A stretch of DNA of 64,000 nucleotides, taken from positions 372,001-436,000 of the forward strand of contig JACJZH010000003.1 in the NCBI GenBank assembly GCA_020635695.1. Direction: 5' to 3'. Positions 40,835 to 49,022 of this stretch are shown piece after piece. How positions within the stretch are numbered: position 1 is the first letter of the stretch; every line of letters starts with the position of its first letter. Below the pieces are notes generated by a model. That model did not search any database. It worked only from the letters and a program-made list of their open reading frames with translations, and was not told the DNA's origin. Origin of the DNA: Flavobacteriales bacterium. Its GTDB lineage: Bacteria; Bacteroidota; Bacteroidia; Flavobacteriales_F; PHOS-HE28. A program made the position numbers and the translations under genes.

Positions 40835-42187
40835 TCAGGAACGGGCCAAGTTTACGAACTCGTCCAGCGGGATCCGACGCTCCTTCGGCTCCAACATCGC
40901 CTTGAAGTGGGTCATGAGCTTCCGCTCCACGATGGTGTTGCGGATGCGGCCCAGCTGGTCGCGGTCGGACAGGATGCGGCCGGCCATGCGTTGGATCTCG
41001 CCCTCCTCGGGTGCGGGCATGCCGTACTGGGCGAACTGGTCGGCCACGTAGCGCTTCGCGAAGGCGTCCAGCTCCTCGCCCTTCGCCTCCAGGCCGTACT
41101 TCTCGATGATGCCGTCCTGCAGCAGCTGCCGGCGAAGGCCCTCGGCGTATTCACCGTAGCCCTGTTCCACCTCCTCGGGGGTCACCGGGTTCTCGCTCGT
41201 CTCCTGGATCCAGCGCTTCAGGAAGCCGTCCGGAAGCTCCACCTGGTGCTTCTCCTCCAACTTGCGCAGCACATCGCGCAGGTACAGCCGGTCGCTGTCG
41301 CGTTCGAAGGAGGCCTCCATGCCTTCCTTCACCTTGGCGCGGAACGCGGTCTCGTCCTCCACGGCGCCTTGACCGAACACGCGGTCGAAGAGCTCCTGGC
41401 CGACCTCCATGGGCACCATGCGCTTCACCTCGGCCACCCGGAACAGGAAGGAGCTTTCCAGGTGGTGCACCTGCTCGTGCGTGATGCCCAGCATGCGGGC
41501 CAGGTCATCGTGGCCACTGCTCACCTTGTGGGGGTCCACCTGCACCTCGTCGCCGGACCTCAGCCCGGTCAGGCTGCTCCGCGTGTGCTCATCCTCCAGG
41601 AACTCGAGGCTGATGGTGGCGCGGTTCATGATGCCACCTTCCTTGATGTTCCCTTCGGCGTCCAGTTCGATCATGTCGCCCAGCAGCATGTCCTTCGCCT
41701 CGCTCACCTGGGCGTCCTCCAGCTTGCCGAAGCGCCGGGTCATGTCGGCGATCTCCTTGTCCAGCAGGGCATCGTCCACCTCCACCAGCACCCGGTCCAC
41801 ACCGAGCTTCTTGTCCAGTTCCACCTCGAAGGCGGGGGCCATGCCCACCTCGTAGGCGAAGGTGAACTCGCCGGGGCTGTCCCAATCGTTGCCCTCGATG
41901 CTGTCGTTCGTGGGCAGCGGCTGACCGAGCACCTTCAGGGAATTCGTGCGGATGTAGTCGTTCAGCGTCTCGCCCACCAGGCGTTCCACCTCGTTCACCA
42001 GCACGGCCTTGCCCACCCGCTTGCGGATGATGGACAGGGGCACCTGGCCCGGCCGGAACCCCGGAAGGGTGGCACTGCGACGTTGTTCCTTGAGGGCCTG
42101 CTCCACGCCGGGCGTGTAGTCCTCGGGGGCCAGCTTCACCTTCAGGGTGGCGGTGAGCGTGCCGGTCTCTTCCTTCTCGATGTGCAT
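40835..42187 (-). CDS. tig: Trigger factor, ribosome-associated chaperone
   Basis: The 450-residue protein has the ribosome-binding N-terminal domain with the signature LPGFRPGQVPLSIIRKRVGKAVLVNEV at about residues 36-62. The central PPIase-like region is degenerate: it reads EDAQVSEAKDMLLGDMIELDAEGNI without clear catalytic residues, as in other Bacteroidota. A long helical C-terminal substrate-binding domain follows. It helps nascent chains fold. No good -7 element is seen just upstream; tRNA-Leu ends 72 bases away on the same strand, so the genes are probably co-transcribed from the promoter at 42376. Confidence 0.96.
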   Translation of the reverse strand: MHIEKEETGTLTATLKVKLAPEDYTPGVEQALKEQRRSATLPGFRPGQVPLSIIRKRVGKAVLVNEVERLVGETLNDYIRTNSLKVLGQPLPTNDSIEGNDWDSPGEFTFAYEVGMAPAFEVELDKKLGVDRVLVEVDDALLDKEIADMTRRFGKLEDAQVSEAKDMLLGDMIELDAEGNIKEGGIMNRATISLEFLEDEHTRSSLTGLRSGDEVQVDPHKVSSGHDDLARMLGITHEQVHHLESSFLFRVAEVKRMVPMEVGQELFDRVFGQGAVEDETAFRAKVKEGMEASFERDSDRLYLRDVLRKLEEKHQVELPDGFLKRWIQETSENPVTPEEVEQGYGEYAEGLRRQLLQDGIIEKYGLEAKGEELDAFAKRYVADQFAQYGMPAPEEGEIQRMAGRILSDRDQLGRIRNTIVERKLMTHFKAMLEPKERRIPLDEFVNLARS

Positions 42188-42198
42188 GGTGGGCTGCG

Positions 42199-42233
42199 GC
42201 CGTTGGGTGTTGACCGTTGTGCGTTGTTCGTTG
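42199..42233. repeat. Heptamer array nnnGTTG between tRNA-Leu and tig
   Basis: Five units in 7-base phase: GCCGTTG, GGTGTTG, ACCGTTG, TGCGTTG and TTCGTTG. In the transcript it lies in the spacer between tRNA-Leu and the tig start. Confidence 0.8.
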
Positions 42234-42259
42234 TCAGCTGCGCCGGAACGTGGCGATCA

Positions 42260-42344
42260 TGGTACGGACGGGGGGACTCGAACCCCCACACCTTGCGGTA
42301 CCAGATCCTAAGTCTGGCGCGTCTACCAATTCCGCCACGTCCGT
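42260..42344 (-). tRNA. tRNA-Leu (anticodon TAG)
   Basis: The 85-base class II tRNA has acceptor stem ACGGACG/CGTCCGT, discriminator A and an encoded CCA end (42260-42262). The anticodon loop is CTTAGGA. The T arm is GGGGG-TTCGAGT-CCCCC. Unlike the two tRNAs at the start of the window, the CCA is encoded. Confidence 0.95.
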
Positions 42345-42375
42345 AAGCGCCTTCCCGGTCTCCCGAAAAGGGCTG

Positions 42376-42383
42376 CGAAGTTA
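42376..42383 (-). promoter_or_regulatory. -7 element for tRNA-Leu and probably tig-clpP
   Basis: The minus strand reads TAACTTCG, 31 bases upstream of the tRNA 5' end. Confidence 0.6.
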
Positions 42384-42403
42384 ACCGATCCGGGGTCTAT
42401 GGC

Positions 42404-42411
42404 TACCTTTG
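42404..42411 (+). promoter_or_regulatory. -7 element for the flavin reductase operon
   Basis: TACCTTTG is an exact match ending 9 bases before the ATG at 42421. Confidence 0.65.
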
Positions 42412-42420
42412 CCGGCCCGC

Positions 42421-43317
42421 ATGAAGCGCATCGTTCCCAGCGAATTACCGGTCCCCAAGCTCCATGGCCACCTGCTGGGTGCCATCGGGCCAAGGCCGAT
42501 CTGCTTCGCGAGCACGATGGCCGCCGATGGCACCCCGAACCTGAGCCCCTTCAGCTTCTTCAACGTGTTCGGGGCCAACCCGCCGATCTGCATCTTCAGC
42601 CCGGCCCGGCGCGGCACCACCAACACCACCAAGGACACCTACCACAACGCCAAGGCCACCGGCGAGGTGGTGATCAACGTGGTGACCTACGCGATGGTGC
42701 AGCAGATGTCGCTGGCCAGCACGGAGTATCCGCCCGAGGTGAACGAGTTCGAGAAGGCCGGCTTCACGCCAGAGCCCTCCGAGCTGGTGAGGCCCTTCCG
42801 GGTGAAGGAAAGCCCCGTGCAGCTGGAATGCCGCGTGAAGGAGGTGGTGGAGACCGGACAGGGGCCCGGGGCCGGCAACCTGATCATCTGCGAAGTGGTC
42901 TTGATGCACATCAACGAGGACGTGCTCGATGCCGAGGGACGCATCGACCAGCGGAAGATCGACCTGGTGGCCCGCATGGGCGGCAACTGGTACTGCCGCG
43001 CCCATGGCGATGCCCTCTTCGAAGTGGCCAAGCCCATCGGCCGGCTCGGGATCGGGGTGGACGGCCTGCCGGAGGACGTGCGCCGCAGCACCGTGCTCAC
43101 CGGCAACGACCTGGGCCGCCTGGGTAACACCGAACAACTGCCCGACGAGACGCGGGTGAACGAATACAAGCTCACCGATCTGGCGGACCTCTTCCTGGAG
43201 CACCAAGGCCGACCCGACGCCCTGCGCGAGGCCCTGCACCGCCATGCCCATGAACTCCTTGAGCAGGACCGGGTGGAAGAGGCCTGGATGACCCTGCTCG
43301 CCTTCAACGACCGTTGA
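42421..43317 (+). CDS. Flavin reductase-like FMN-binding protein
   Basis: The 298-residue protein belongs to the flavin-reductase-like, split-barrel FMN-binding family. The core is at residues 18-200: IGPRPICFASTMAADGTPNLSPFSFFNVFGANPPICIFSP, then TTKDTYHNAKATGEVVINVV and SPVQLECRVKEVV. The final 90 residues are an extra helical tail not needed for the barrel. Such proteins reduce flavins or act on small substrates; no specific partner is visible. The DUF3127 gene starts 5 bases after its stop, so they share an operon. Confidence 0.9.
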   Translation: MKRIVPSELPVPKLHGHLLGAIGPRPICFASTMAADGTPNLSPFSFFNVFGANPPICIFSPARRGTTNTTKDTYHNAKATGEVVINVVTYAMVQQMSLASTEYPPEVNEFEKAGFTPEPSELVRPFRVKESPVQLECRVKEVVETGQGPGAGNLIICEVVLMHINEDVLDAEGRIDQRKIDLVARMGGNWYCRAHGDALFEVAKPIGRLGIGVDGLPEDVRRSTVLTGNDLGRLGNTEQLPDETRVNEYKLTDLADLFLEHQGRPDALREALHRHAHELLEQDRVEEAWMTLLAFNDR

Positions 43318-43322
43318 CCACC

Positions 43323-43700
43323 ATGCCCACCTACAGCATCACCGGAACCATCAAGCAGATCGGCCAGACCCAGGAGATCAGCCCCACCTTCAAGAAGCGG
43401 GAGTTGATCCTGCTGGAACCCGTCGGCAACCGCGACCAGCCCGTGCCCATCGAGTTCATCCAGGACGACGGCGCCATGCTGGACCAGTTCGCCCCGGGCG
43501 AGAAGGTCACCGTGTCCTTCTTCATCAATGGCCGCGAATGGACCGCCCGCGACGGCACGGTGAAGTACTTCCTGAGCCTGAAGGGCCAGCGGATCGACCG
43601 CGTGGACGCCCCCGCACCGGGCGCTGGCGCCCCCCCGCCCCCGCCTCCCACCGCGGCCGACGAGCCCATCGGCGGCGACGAGGACGACCTGCCCTTCTGA
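43323..43700 (+). CDS. DUF3127 protein with an SSB-type acidic C-terminal tip
   Basis: The 125-residue protein matches DUF3127 (start YSITGTIKQIGQTQEISPTFKKRE). Residues 1-92 are predicted all-beta and fit an OB-like fold. A linker of Ala, Gly and seven consecutive Pro residues follows. The last nine residues are GGDEDDLPF, nearly the same as the conserved tip of bacterial SSB (DDDIPF), which recruits repair and replication proteins. So the layout OB-fold, Pro/Gly linker, acidic Phe tip copies SSB. The inference is that it binds single-stranded DNA or competes for SSB partners. The gene sits between a flavin reductase and a transporter, 1 base from the latter. Confidence 0.88.
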   Translation: MPTYSITGTIKQIGQTQEISPTFKKRELILLEPVGNRDQPVPIEFIQDDGAMLDQFAPGEKVTVSFFINGREWTARDGTVKYFLSLKGQRIDRVDAPAPGAGAPPPPPPTAADEPIGGDEDDLPF

Positions 43701-43701
43701 G

Positions 43702-45093
43702 ATGGCCTTCGCGGACCGGCTGATCCGGACCCTCCGCGCCGTCCTGCCCTCGCCCTTCTCCATCGCGGTGGTGCTCACCGCGCTCACCTTCGTGCTGGCC
43801 TTCGCCTTCACCGGCGCCGACCTGCCTCCCGGTGAACGCGTCCTGCGCCTGCTCGGCCATTGGGAACAGGGCCTCTGGAGCCCGCCCCTGCTGGTGTTCA
43901 CGGTGCAGATGATGCTGATCCTGGTGCTGGGGCATGCCATCGCCCTCAGCCGGCCGGTACAGCGGGTGGTGCGCCTGGCGCTCTTCACCTGCCGCGACAC
44001 CCCCAGCGCGGCGGCCACGGTGGCGCTTTGCGCCCTGCTGGTCAGCTTCTTCAACTGGGGGCTCGGGCTGGTGTTCGGTGCGCTCTTCGCCCGGCAGGTG
44101 GCCGAACATGCCGCCCGGAAGGGTTTCGGGCTCAACTATGCGCTTGTCGGTGCTGCGGGCTATGCGGGCATGATGGTCTGGCACGGCGGCATCTCCGGTT
44201 CGGCACCGATCAAGGTGGCCGAGGCGGGGCACCTGCGCACCCTGATGGCCGGACTGGTGCCCGATACCGAACTGGCCCGGCTCCCCGAGCGGATCGGCTT
44301 CGAGGAAACGGTCTTCGCCTCTCCCAACCTGGTCACCGCCCTGGCCCTGCTGGTGCTGGTGCCCCTTACACTGTACTTGCTGGGGAGGAACGACCGGAGC
44401 GGGGTGCCCGCGCTGCCGCCCACCACCTGGCACGACGACCCGGAGGAGGGTCCGGCCAAGGGTGCGGAACGGCTGGACCGCTCACCCGTGGCGGCCTGGC
44501 TCTTCGGGGGCATCATCCTGCTGTACGGCGCCTGGACCTCACTGGCCCATTTCGGCCGCGAGGGCTTTGCCTTCATCACCCCGGACCGGATCAACCTGCT
44601 GCTGCTGGGGCTGGCGGTGGTGCTGCATGGCAGCTTCGCGCGTTTCCTGCGGGCGGTGGACGAGGCCGTGACCGGCGCCGCCGGCATCCTGGTGCAGTTC
44701 CCCCTCTACTTCGGCATCATGGGACTGATGCGCGGCTCGGGGCTGGTGCAGCAGTTCTCCGAAGCCCTGGTGGCGCATGCCACACCCACCACCTTTCCAC
44801 TGTTCACCTTCCTGAGCGCCGCCGTGGTGAACGTGTTCGTGCCCAGCGGCGGCGGGCAATGGGCGGTCCAAGGGCCCATCATCGTGCAGGCCACCGAGAG
44901 CCTGGGTACGGGCCTTCCGCGGAGCATCATGGCCCTGGCCTACGGCGACCAGCTCACGAACATGCTGCAGCCCTTCTGGGCCCTCCCCCTGCTGGGGATA
45001 ACAGGGCTGAAGGCGCGCGCCATCCTCCCCTATGCCCTCGTGCTGATGGCCCTGGGGGCGGTGGTCTTCTGTGCCACGTTGCTCCTCTGGTGA
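43702..45093 (+). CDS. AtoE-type short-chain fatty acid transporter
   Basis: The 463-residue protein has about 12 hydrophobic segments and the TIGR00366/AtoE pattern: VQMMLILVLGHAIALSRPVQR, SFFNWGLGLVFGALFARQVAEH near residue 115, LNYALVGAAGYAGMMVWHGGISGSAP near residue 142, and VNVFVPSGGGQWAVQGPIIVQA near residue 375. AtoE is linked to import of short-chain fatty acids. The gene starts 1 base after the DUF3127 stop. It is convergent with the ABC permease gene and the 15-base gap has no terminator. Confidence 0.9.
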   Translation: MAFADRLIRTLRAVLPSPFSIAVVLTALTFVLAFAFTGADLPPGERVLRLLGHWEQGLWSPPLLVFTVQMMLILVLGHAIALSRPVQRVVRLALFTCRDTPSAAATVALCALLVSFFNWGLGLVFGALFARQVAEHAARKGFGLNYALVGAAGYAGMMVWHGGISGSAPIKVAEAGHLRTLMAGLVPDTELARLPERIGFEETVFASPNLVTALALLVLVPLTLYLLGRNDRSGVPALPPTTWHDDPEEGPAKGAERLDRSPVAAWLFGGIILLYGAWTSLAHFGREGFAFITPDRINLLLLGLAVVLHGSFARFLRAVDEAVTGAAGILVQFPLYFGIMGLMRGSGLVQQFSEALVAHATPTTFPLFTFLSAAVVNVFVPSGGGQWAVQGPIIVQATESLGTGLPRSIMALAYGDQLTNMLQPFWALPLLGITGLKARAILPYALVLMALGAVVFCATLLLW

Positions 45094-45108
45094 AGGCACT
45101 TTCCGGGT

Positions 45109-46317
45109 TCAGCGCCCGGTGATGCCGCGCGTGTCCAACGCATCGCGCAACCCGTTGCCCACGAGCATGAAAGCCAGCGTGAGCACCATGATGCAGGCGC
45201 CCGGAAGCATCGCCAGGTGCGGGAGGCCCGTGGCGATGTAGGGGTAGTAGGCCCGGATCATCCCACCCCAGCTCACCATCGGAAGTTGCGCTCCGATGCC
45301 GAGGAAGCTGAGGCCCGCCTCCATAAGGATGGCCGTGGCGAAGTTGGCCGCGCTGATCACGATCACCGGCCCCATCACGTTGGGCAGGATGTGGCGGAAA
45401 ATGATGCGGCCAGGAGTGTATCCCAGTGCCTTGGCCGCCTCCACGAACTCCATCTCGCGCACCCGCACCACCTCGCCCCTGACCACGCGCGCCACCTCCA
45501 CCCACATGGTGAGACCGACGGCGATGAACACCTGCACAAATCCCTTCCCAAGGGCCAGGGTGATGGCGATGACCAGCAGCAGCGTGGGAATGCTCCACAC
45601 CACGTTCACCAGCCACATGATCACATCGTCCACCGGCCAGCGCCGCACCCTTCCGAACAGGCGGAAGGTGGGGGCCTCCGCCCTGAAGTAGCCGGCCAAG
45701 GCACCGAGCGGGATGCCGATCAGCAACGAGATGAGCACGGCGATCAGCCCCACGCTCAGGGATATCACCGTACCCGCCATCAAGCGGCTGAGCACATCGC
45801 GCCCGAAGCTGTCCGTGCCCAGCAGGAAACGCTTCTCTACAAGGCTGGCCTGCACCCGGGCCTCACCTGACAGGGGCGCGGTCATCAAGCTTCCCGGCGG
45901 GAAGGCGGAGAGTTCGGTCAGCGGGATGCGGTGCTCCTCGCCGGGGACCAGGTCGTTGTGCCCATTGAACTCCTCCACGACCACGGTATCACCCTGCAGA
46001 CGCCAGGCATGCACGGGGAGCAGCGAGAAGGGCTCCTCGCTGCCGCCGAACAACATCCTGCCGAAGAAGCCGGAGGTGGAGGGCTCCGCCCGGGGCACCT
46101 TCAGCATGGGCACCTTGAAGCCCGGAGGCTGGTCGCGGATGCCCAGCACCTGCCGGTTGGCCCAGGGCGTGGGGTCGGGCCGGATGTTGGCCCCGAACAG
46201 GGCGATGCCCACCGCGAGCCCGATCACCACCATGCCCGCCACGGCCAGCGGGTCGCGCCGCAGGCGTTGCCAGGCGATGCGGCCCAGGCTCGTTCCCCGA
46301 TCGTCCGAAGTGCTCAC
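45109..46317 (-). CDS. DppC/OppC-type ABC transporter permease
   Basis: The 402-residue protein is a dipeptide/oligopeptide ABC permease. One membrane helix lies near residue 30, followed by an extracytoplasmic insertion of about 100 residues (typical of Bacteroidota members). The transport core has the family segment LLGTDSFGRDVLSRLMAG near residue 155 and the EAA loop EAAKALGYTPGRIIFRHILPN near residue 310. Its GTG start overlaps the glycosyltransferase stop as GTGA. No partner permease, ATPase or binding protein is in the window, so it must work with subunits encoded elsewhere. Confidence 0.92.
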   Translation of the reverse strand: MSTSDDRGTSLGRIAWQRLRRDPLAVAGMVVIGLAVGIALFGANIRPDPTPWANRQVLGIRDQPPGFKVPMLKVPRAEPSTSGFFGRMLFGGSEEPFSLLPVHAWRLQGDTVVVEEFNGHNDLVPGEEHRIPLTELSAFPPGSLMTAPLSGEARVQASLVEKRFLLGTDSFGRDVLSRLMAGTVISLSVGLIAVLISLLIGIPLGALAGYFRAEAPTFRLFGRVRRWPVDDVIMWLVNVVWSIPTLLLVIAITLALGKGFVQVFIAVGLTMWVEVARVVRGEVVRVREMEFVEAAKALGYTPGRIIFRHILPNVMGPVIVISAANFATAILMEAGLSFLGIGAQLPMVSWGGMIRAYYPYIATGLPHLAMLPGACIMVLTLAFMLVGNGLRDALDTRGITGR

Positions 46318-47453
46318 ACGCGACGTCCTTTCCAGGTGGTGCGGACGAAGATCGACACGATCGCGATGAGCGGGGCGTAGATCGCGAACGCAAGCAGGGC
46401 GATCAGGGATGCGAGGGGCCGGTGCGGGGCATGCCAGGTACGCTTCACGGCCCCCACCAGACGCAGCACCGGGACCACCCACAACAGCCAGGCTGCCACG
46501 AGCAGGGCCCCGGACCTCAGCAGCCCCATCCCCACGTGAGCGGATCCCAGAAAACGCGCCGTGACCAGCAGGAGGATCCAGGGCAGCAGCAGCACGGCCA
46601 GCCCACCGACCAGGCCAAGGACGCTTCGGGAGCCGCGCATCTTCCCCGCCCAGCGAAGGCGCTGCCGCCACCAGCCGGACCATTCGTACTCGGGCTCCAC
46701 CTCCACGGCGGCCTTCTGATCGGGGAGCACTCCCGCACGTCCCCCATGGCGAACGATCCGCTCCAGCAGGAACACGTCATCGCCGCTGGCCCAGCGGTCG
46801 CCGGCATAGCCTCCCATCCGCTCGAACACCTCCTTGCGGAAGGCCATGTTGGCCCCGTTCAGCAGCACCGGTCGCCCGCCGATCCCGGATCCCAGGGTGG
46901 CTCCCTGCAGGGCCGCGGTCTCCTCCGCTTGCAAGGTGCCCGGAAGACCGCTCCGATGGGTCATGCGCACCGGACCTCCGACCAGGACGTCCTCGGTTGC
47001 CCCGAGATGTCGAGCGAACACGTCCAACCTTTCCCGTCCGCATCGCACGTCCGCATCCGTGACCAGCACCCAGGCATGGCGCGCCCGGCCGACCCCCGTG
47101 GTGATCGCGGCCTTCTTCCCCTGCCCTTCCGCCGGCACCACCTGCAGGCCGGGCCATCGGGTCGCCATCGAACGGACACGCGCCGCGGTGCCATCGGTGC
47201 TGGCATCGTCCACCACGATCACCTCATAGCGTTCCTTCGACAGGGTCTGCTCGTGCAGGTCCTGGAGCAGGAAGGTGATGGTCCGTTCGGCGTTCCTGGC
47301 AGGCACCACCACACTGATGGATGGACCGGGCGAAGTCGGTTCCGGCCTGGTCACTTCCATGCGTAGCAGGCGATCCCGCCAGCCCCCCAGCACGGAGGCG
47401 TGGACCAGCGTGGCCAGGAACACGAGCAGCACCAGGATCAGGAACGTGCTCAT
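46314..47453 (-). CDS. Family 2 glycosyltransferase, membrane-bound
   Basis: The 379-residue protein is a GT-A-fold family 2 glycosyltransferase. It has one N-terminal helix (residues 1-25), the SVVVPARNAERTI and VIVVDDASTDGT motifs, the metal-binding region VTDADV near residue 127, and the processive-type QRLRWAGK motif near residue 267. Three to four C-terminal membrane helices follow. It probably builds a lipid-linked or surface glycan. It is locked between the LPG-synthase-like gene (ATGA) and the ABC permease gene (GTGA). Confidence 0.92.
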   Translation of the reverse strand: MSTFLILVLLVFLATLVHASVLGGWRDRLLRMEVTRPEPTSPGPSISVVVPARNAERTITFLLQDLHEQTLSKERYEVIVVDDASTDGTAARVRSMATRWPGLQVVPAEGQGKKAAITTGVGRARHAWVLVTDADVRCGRERLDVFARHLGATEDVLVGGPVRMTHRSGLPGTLQAEETAALQGATLGSGIGGRPVLLNGANMAFRKEVFERMGGYAGDRWASGDDVFLLERIVRHGGRAGVLPDQKAAVEVEPEYEWSGWWRQRLRWAGKMRGSRSVLGLVGGLAVLLLPWILLLVTARFLGSAHVGMGLLRSGALLVAAWLLWVVPVLRLVGAVKRTWHAPHRPLASLIALLAFAIYAPLIAIVSIFVRTTWKGRRV

Positions 47454-48424
47454 GCGCGACGTGTGCGTATGCGGACCACCAACAGCACCACACTGCCGGC
47501 CACGGCGGGCAGTACGAGGTTCACCAGCCACACCGTGAACGCGGCCAGCAGGATACCCGAGGCCACGCCTCCCAAGGCGCCCAGCACGGCCAGCGAGACC
47601 GACCCCCGTACACCCAGTTCGGTGAGCATCACGGTGGGCACGAGCGTGGTGACCAGGTAGATCAGCGGTACGGCCAGCAGGGCGTCCCCGAGCCGCAGAC
47701 CGGCATCGAACGCCAGCAACATCAGGACGAACTGCACCGTGAACACCACGTAGCGCAACAGGCTGAGGAGCAGCACCACGACCAGCTCATGACGCGCGTA
47801 GCGGGACAGGATGCCGCTCGCTTCACCCAGCTTGCGCAGGAAAGGCACCAACAACAGCAGTTGTCGGAACAGGCCCGGGGAAAGGAACAGCACCAGTGCC
47901 GCACCCGCCACGATCGCGGTCAGCACCACCAGGGTCACGGACAAGCCTCCTCCAGGCCACGGCAAGGGGCGCTCGAGGAGGAGCAGGACCACCAGCGAAA
48001 GTCCGCCGGCCAGGAGGGTGATCACGAACTGGGCGATGCTTCCCAGGGCCGTGGCGAAGCTGGCGGCGATGCGCGCGTCGGGCGAAAGGAACAACACGCG
48101 GCCCAGGAACTCCCCGGTGCGGTTCGGGGTGACCAACCCCACGCTGGTTCCGGCCAGGGTGGCCAGGAAGGCCCGGAGACCGCCGATCTCCTCGACCGGG
48201 GCCACCAGCCACCGCCACTTCGCGCTCTCCAGGCCCCAGTTCAGCACCATCAGCAGCACCAGGGCCACCCACACGCCAGCGTGCACATCGGAGGCGGCCC
48301 GATCGCGCAGCGCTTCCAGGTCGGCGATACCTTTGGGCGAGGTCAGTTGCGCGTACAGGAACGCGCAGGCCAGGACGAAGATGCCCCAGCGGATCGGCCA
48401 CAGGGTCCGGCTGGTCAAGCGCAC
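47450..48424 (-). CDS. Lysylphosphatidylglycerol synthase-like membrane protein (UPF0104)
   Basis: The 324-residue protein has about eight membrane helices and matches the flippase-like region of LPG synthases/AglD (NWGLESAKWRWLVAP, then LAGTSVGLVTPNRTGEFLGRVLFL near residue 92). The soluble transferase domain of MprF is absent. A GTG start at 48424 is chosen because TACCTTTC lies 3 bases upstream; the longer frame to 48514 would run into ruvC. The stop overlaps the glycosyltransferase start as ATGA. The pairing suggests one envelope pathway, perhaps moving a lipid that the transferase modifies. Confidence 0.85.
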   Translation of the reverse strand: MRLTSRTLWPIRWGIFVLACAFLYAQLTSPKGIADLEALRDRAASDVHAGVWVALVLLMVLNWGLESAKWRWLVAPVEEIGGLRAFLATLAGTSVGLVTPNRTGEFLGRVLFLSPDARIAASFATALGSIAQFVITLLAGGLSLVVLLLLERPLPWPGGGLSVTLVVLTAIVAGAALVLFLSPGLFRQLLLLVPFLRKLGEASGILSRYARHELVVVLLLSLLRYVVFTVQFVLMLLAFDAGLRLGDALLAVPLIYLVTTLVPTVMLTELGVRGSVSLAVLGALGGVASGILLAAFTVWLVNLVLPAVAGSVVLLVVRIRTRRA

Positions 48425-48427
48425 GGT

Positions 48428-48435
48428 GAAAGGTA
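48428..48435 (-). promoter_or_regulatory. -7 element for the three-gene envelope operon
   Basis: The minus strand reads TACCTTTC, 3 bases before the GTG at 48424, implying a leaderless mRNA. Confidence 0.5.
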
Positions 48436-48440
48436 GCGGG

Positions 48441-49022
48441 ATGCAACGGACCACGAACGGCACGGCACCGAAGGAACGGGTGATCCTGGGGATCGACCCC
48501 GGGACCTCGGTCATGGGTTACGGCATCCTGTTGGAGCAGGGCATGCGTTGCACCCTGCTGGAGGCCGGTGCCATCCGCTTCCCCCGTGGCGACGATCACA
48601 CGTTGAAGTTGCGGGCCATCTTCGCCAGCACCACCGAGCTGATCCGGAAGCACCACCCGGACGAACTGGCCATCGAGGCCCAGTTCTTCGGCAAGAACGT
48701 ACAGAGCATGTTGAAGCTGGGCCGGGCCCAGGGCGTGGCCATTGCCGCCGCTCTTCAGCGGGAACTGGCCGTGGTGGAATATGCGCCCAAGCGGATCAAG
48801 CAGAGCATCACGGGCAACGGGAACGCGACCAAGGAACAGGTGGCGGGCATGCTGCTCAGCATCCTGGGCGTGAAGGAACTCCCGGACAGCACCGATGCCA
48901 CGGACGCCGTGGCCGTGGCCGTCTGCCACCACTTCGCGGCCTCGGGCCGGGGGATGCCCGCCGGAGGTCGCGGTAAGGGATGGGCCTCCTTCGTCCGGAA
49001 CAACCCGGACCGCTTGCGTTAG
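48441..49022 (+). CDS. ruvC: Crossover junction endodeoxyribonuclease RuvC
   Basis: The 193-residue protein is RuvC, which cuts Holliday junctions. The acidic catalytic residues are seen in GIDPGTSVMGYG (Asp near residue 18), IEAQFFGKN (Glu near residue 77) and STDATDAVAVAVCHH (two Asp near residues 150-153). The basic C-terminus is normal. A longer frame from 47811 is antisense to the upstream operon and is rejected. The last 4 bases overlap the convergent HIT gene. Confidence 0.97.
   Translation: MQRTTNGTAPKERVILGIDPGTSVMGYGILLEQGMRCTLLEAGAIRFPRGDDHTLKLRAIFASTTELIRKHHPDELAIEAQFFGKNVQSMLKLGRAQGVAIAAALQRELAVVEYAPKRIKQSITGNGNATKEQVAGMLLSILGVKELPDSTDATDAVAVAVCHHFAASGRGMPAGGRGKGWASFVRNNPDRLR

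Noticed and set aside
47811..48440. N-terminal extension of ruvC
   Set aside because: The extension is Arg/Ser/Pro-rich, antisense to the LPG-synthase-like gene, and precedes the normal RuvC start at the GIDPGTS strand.
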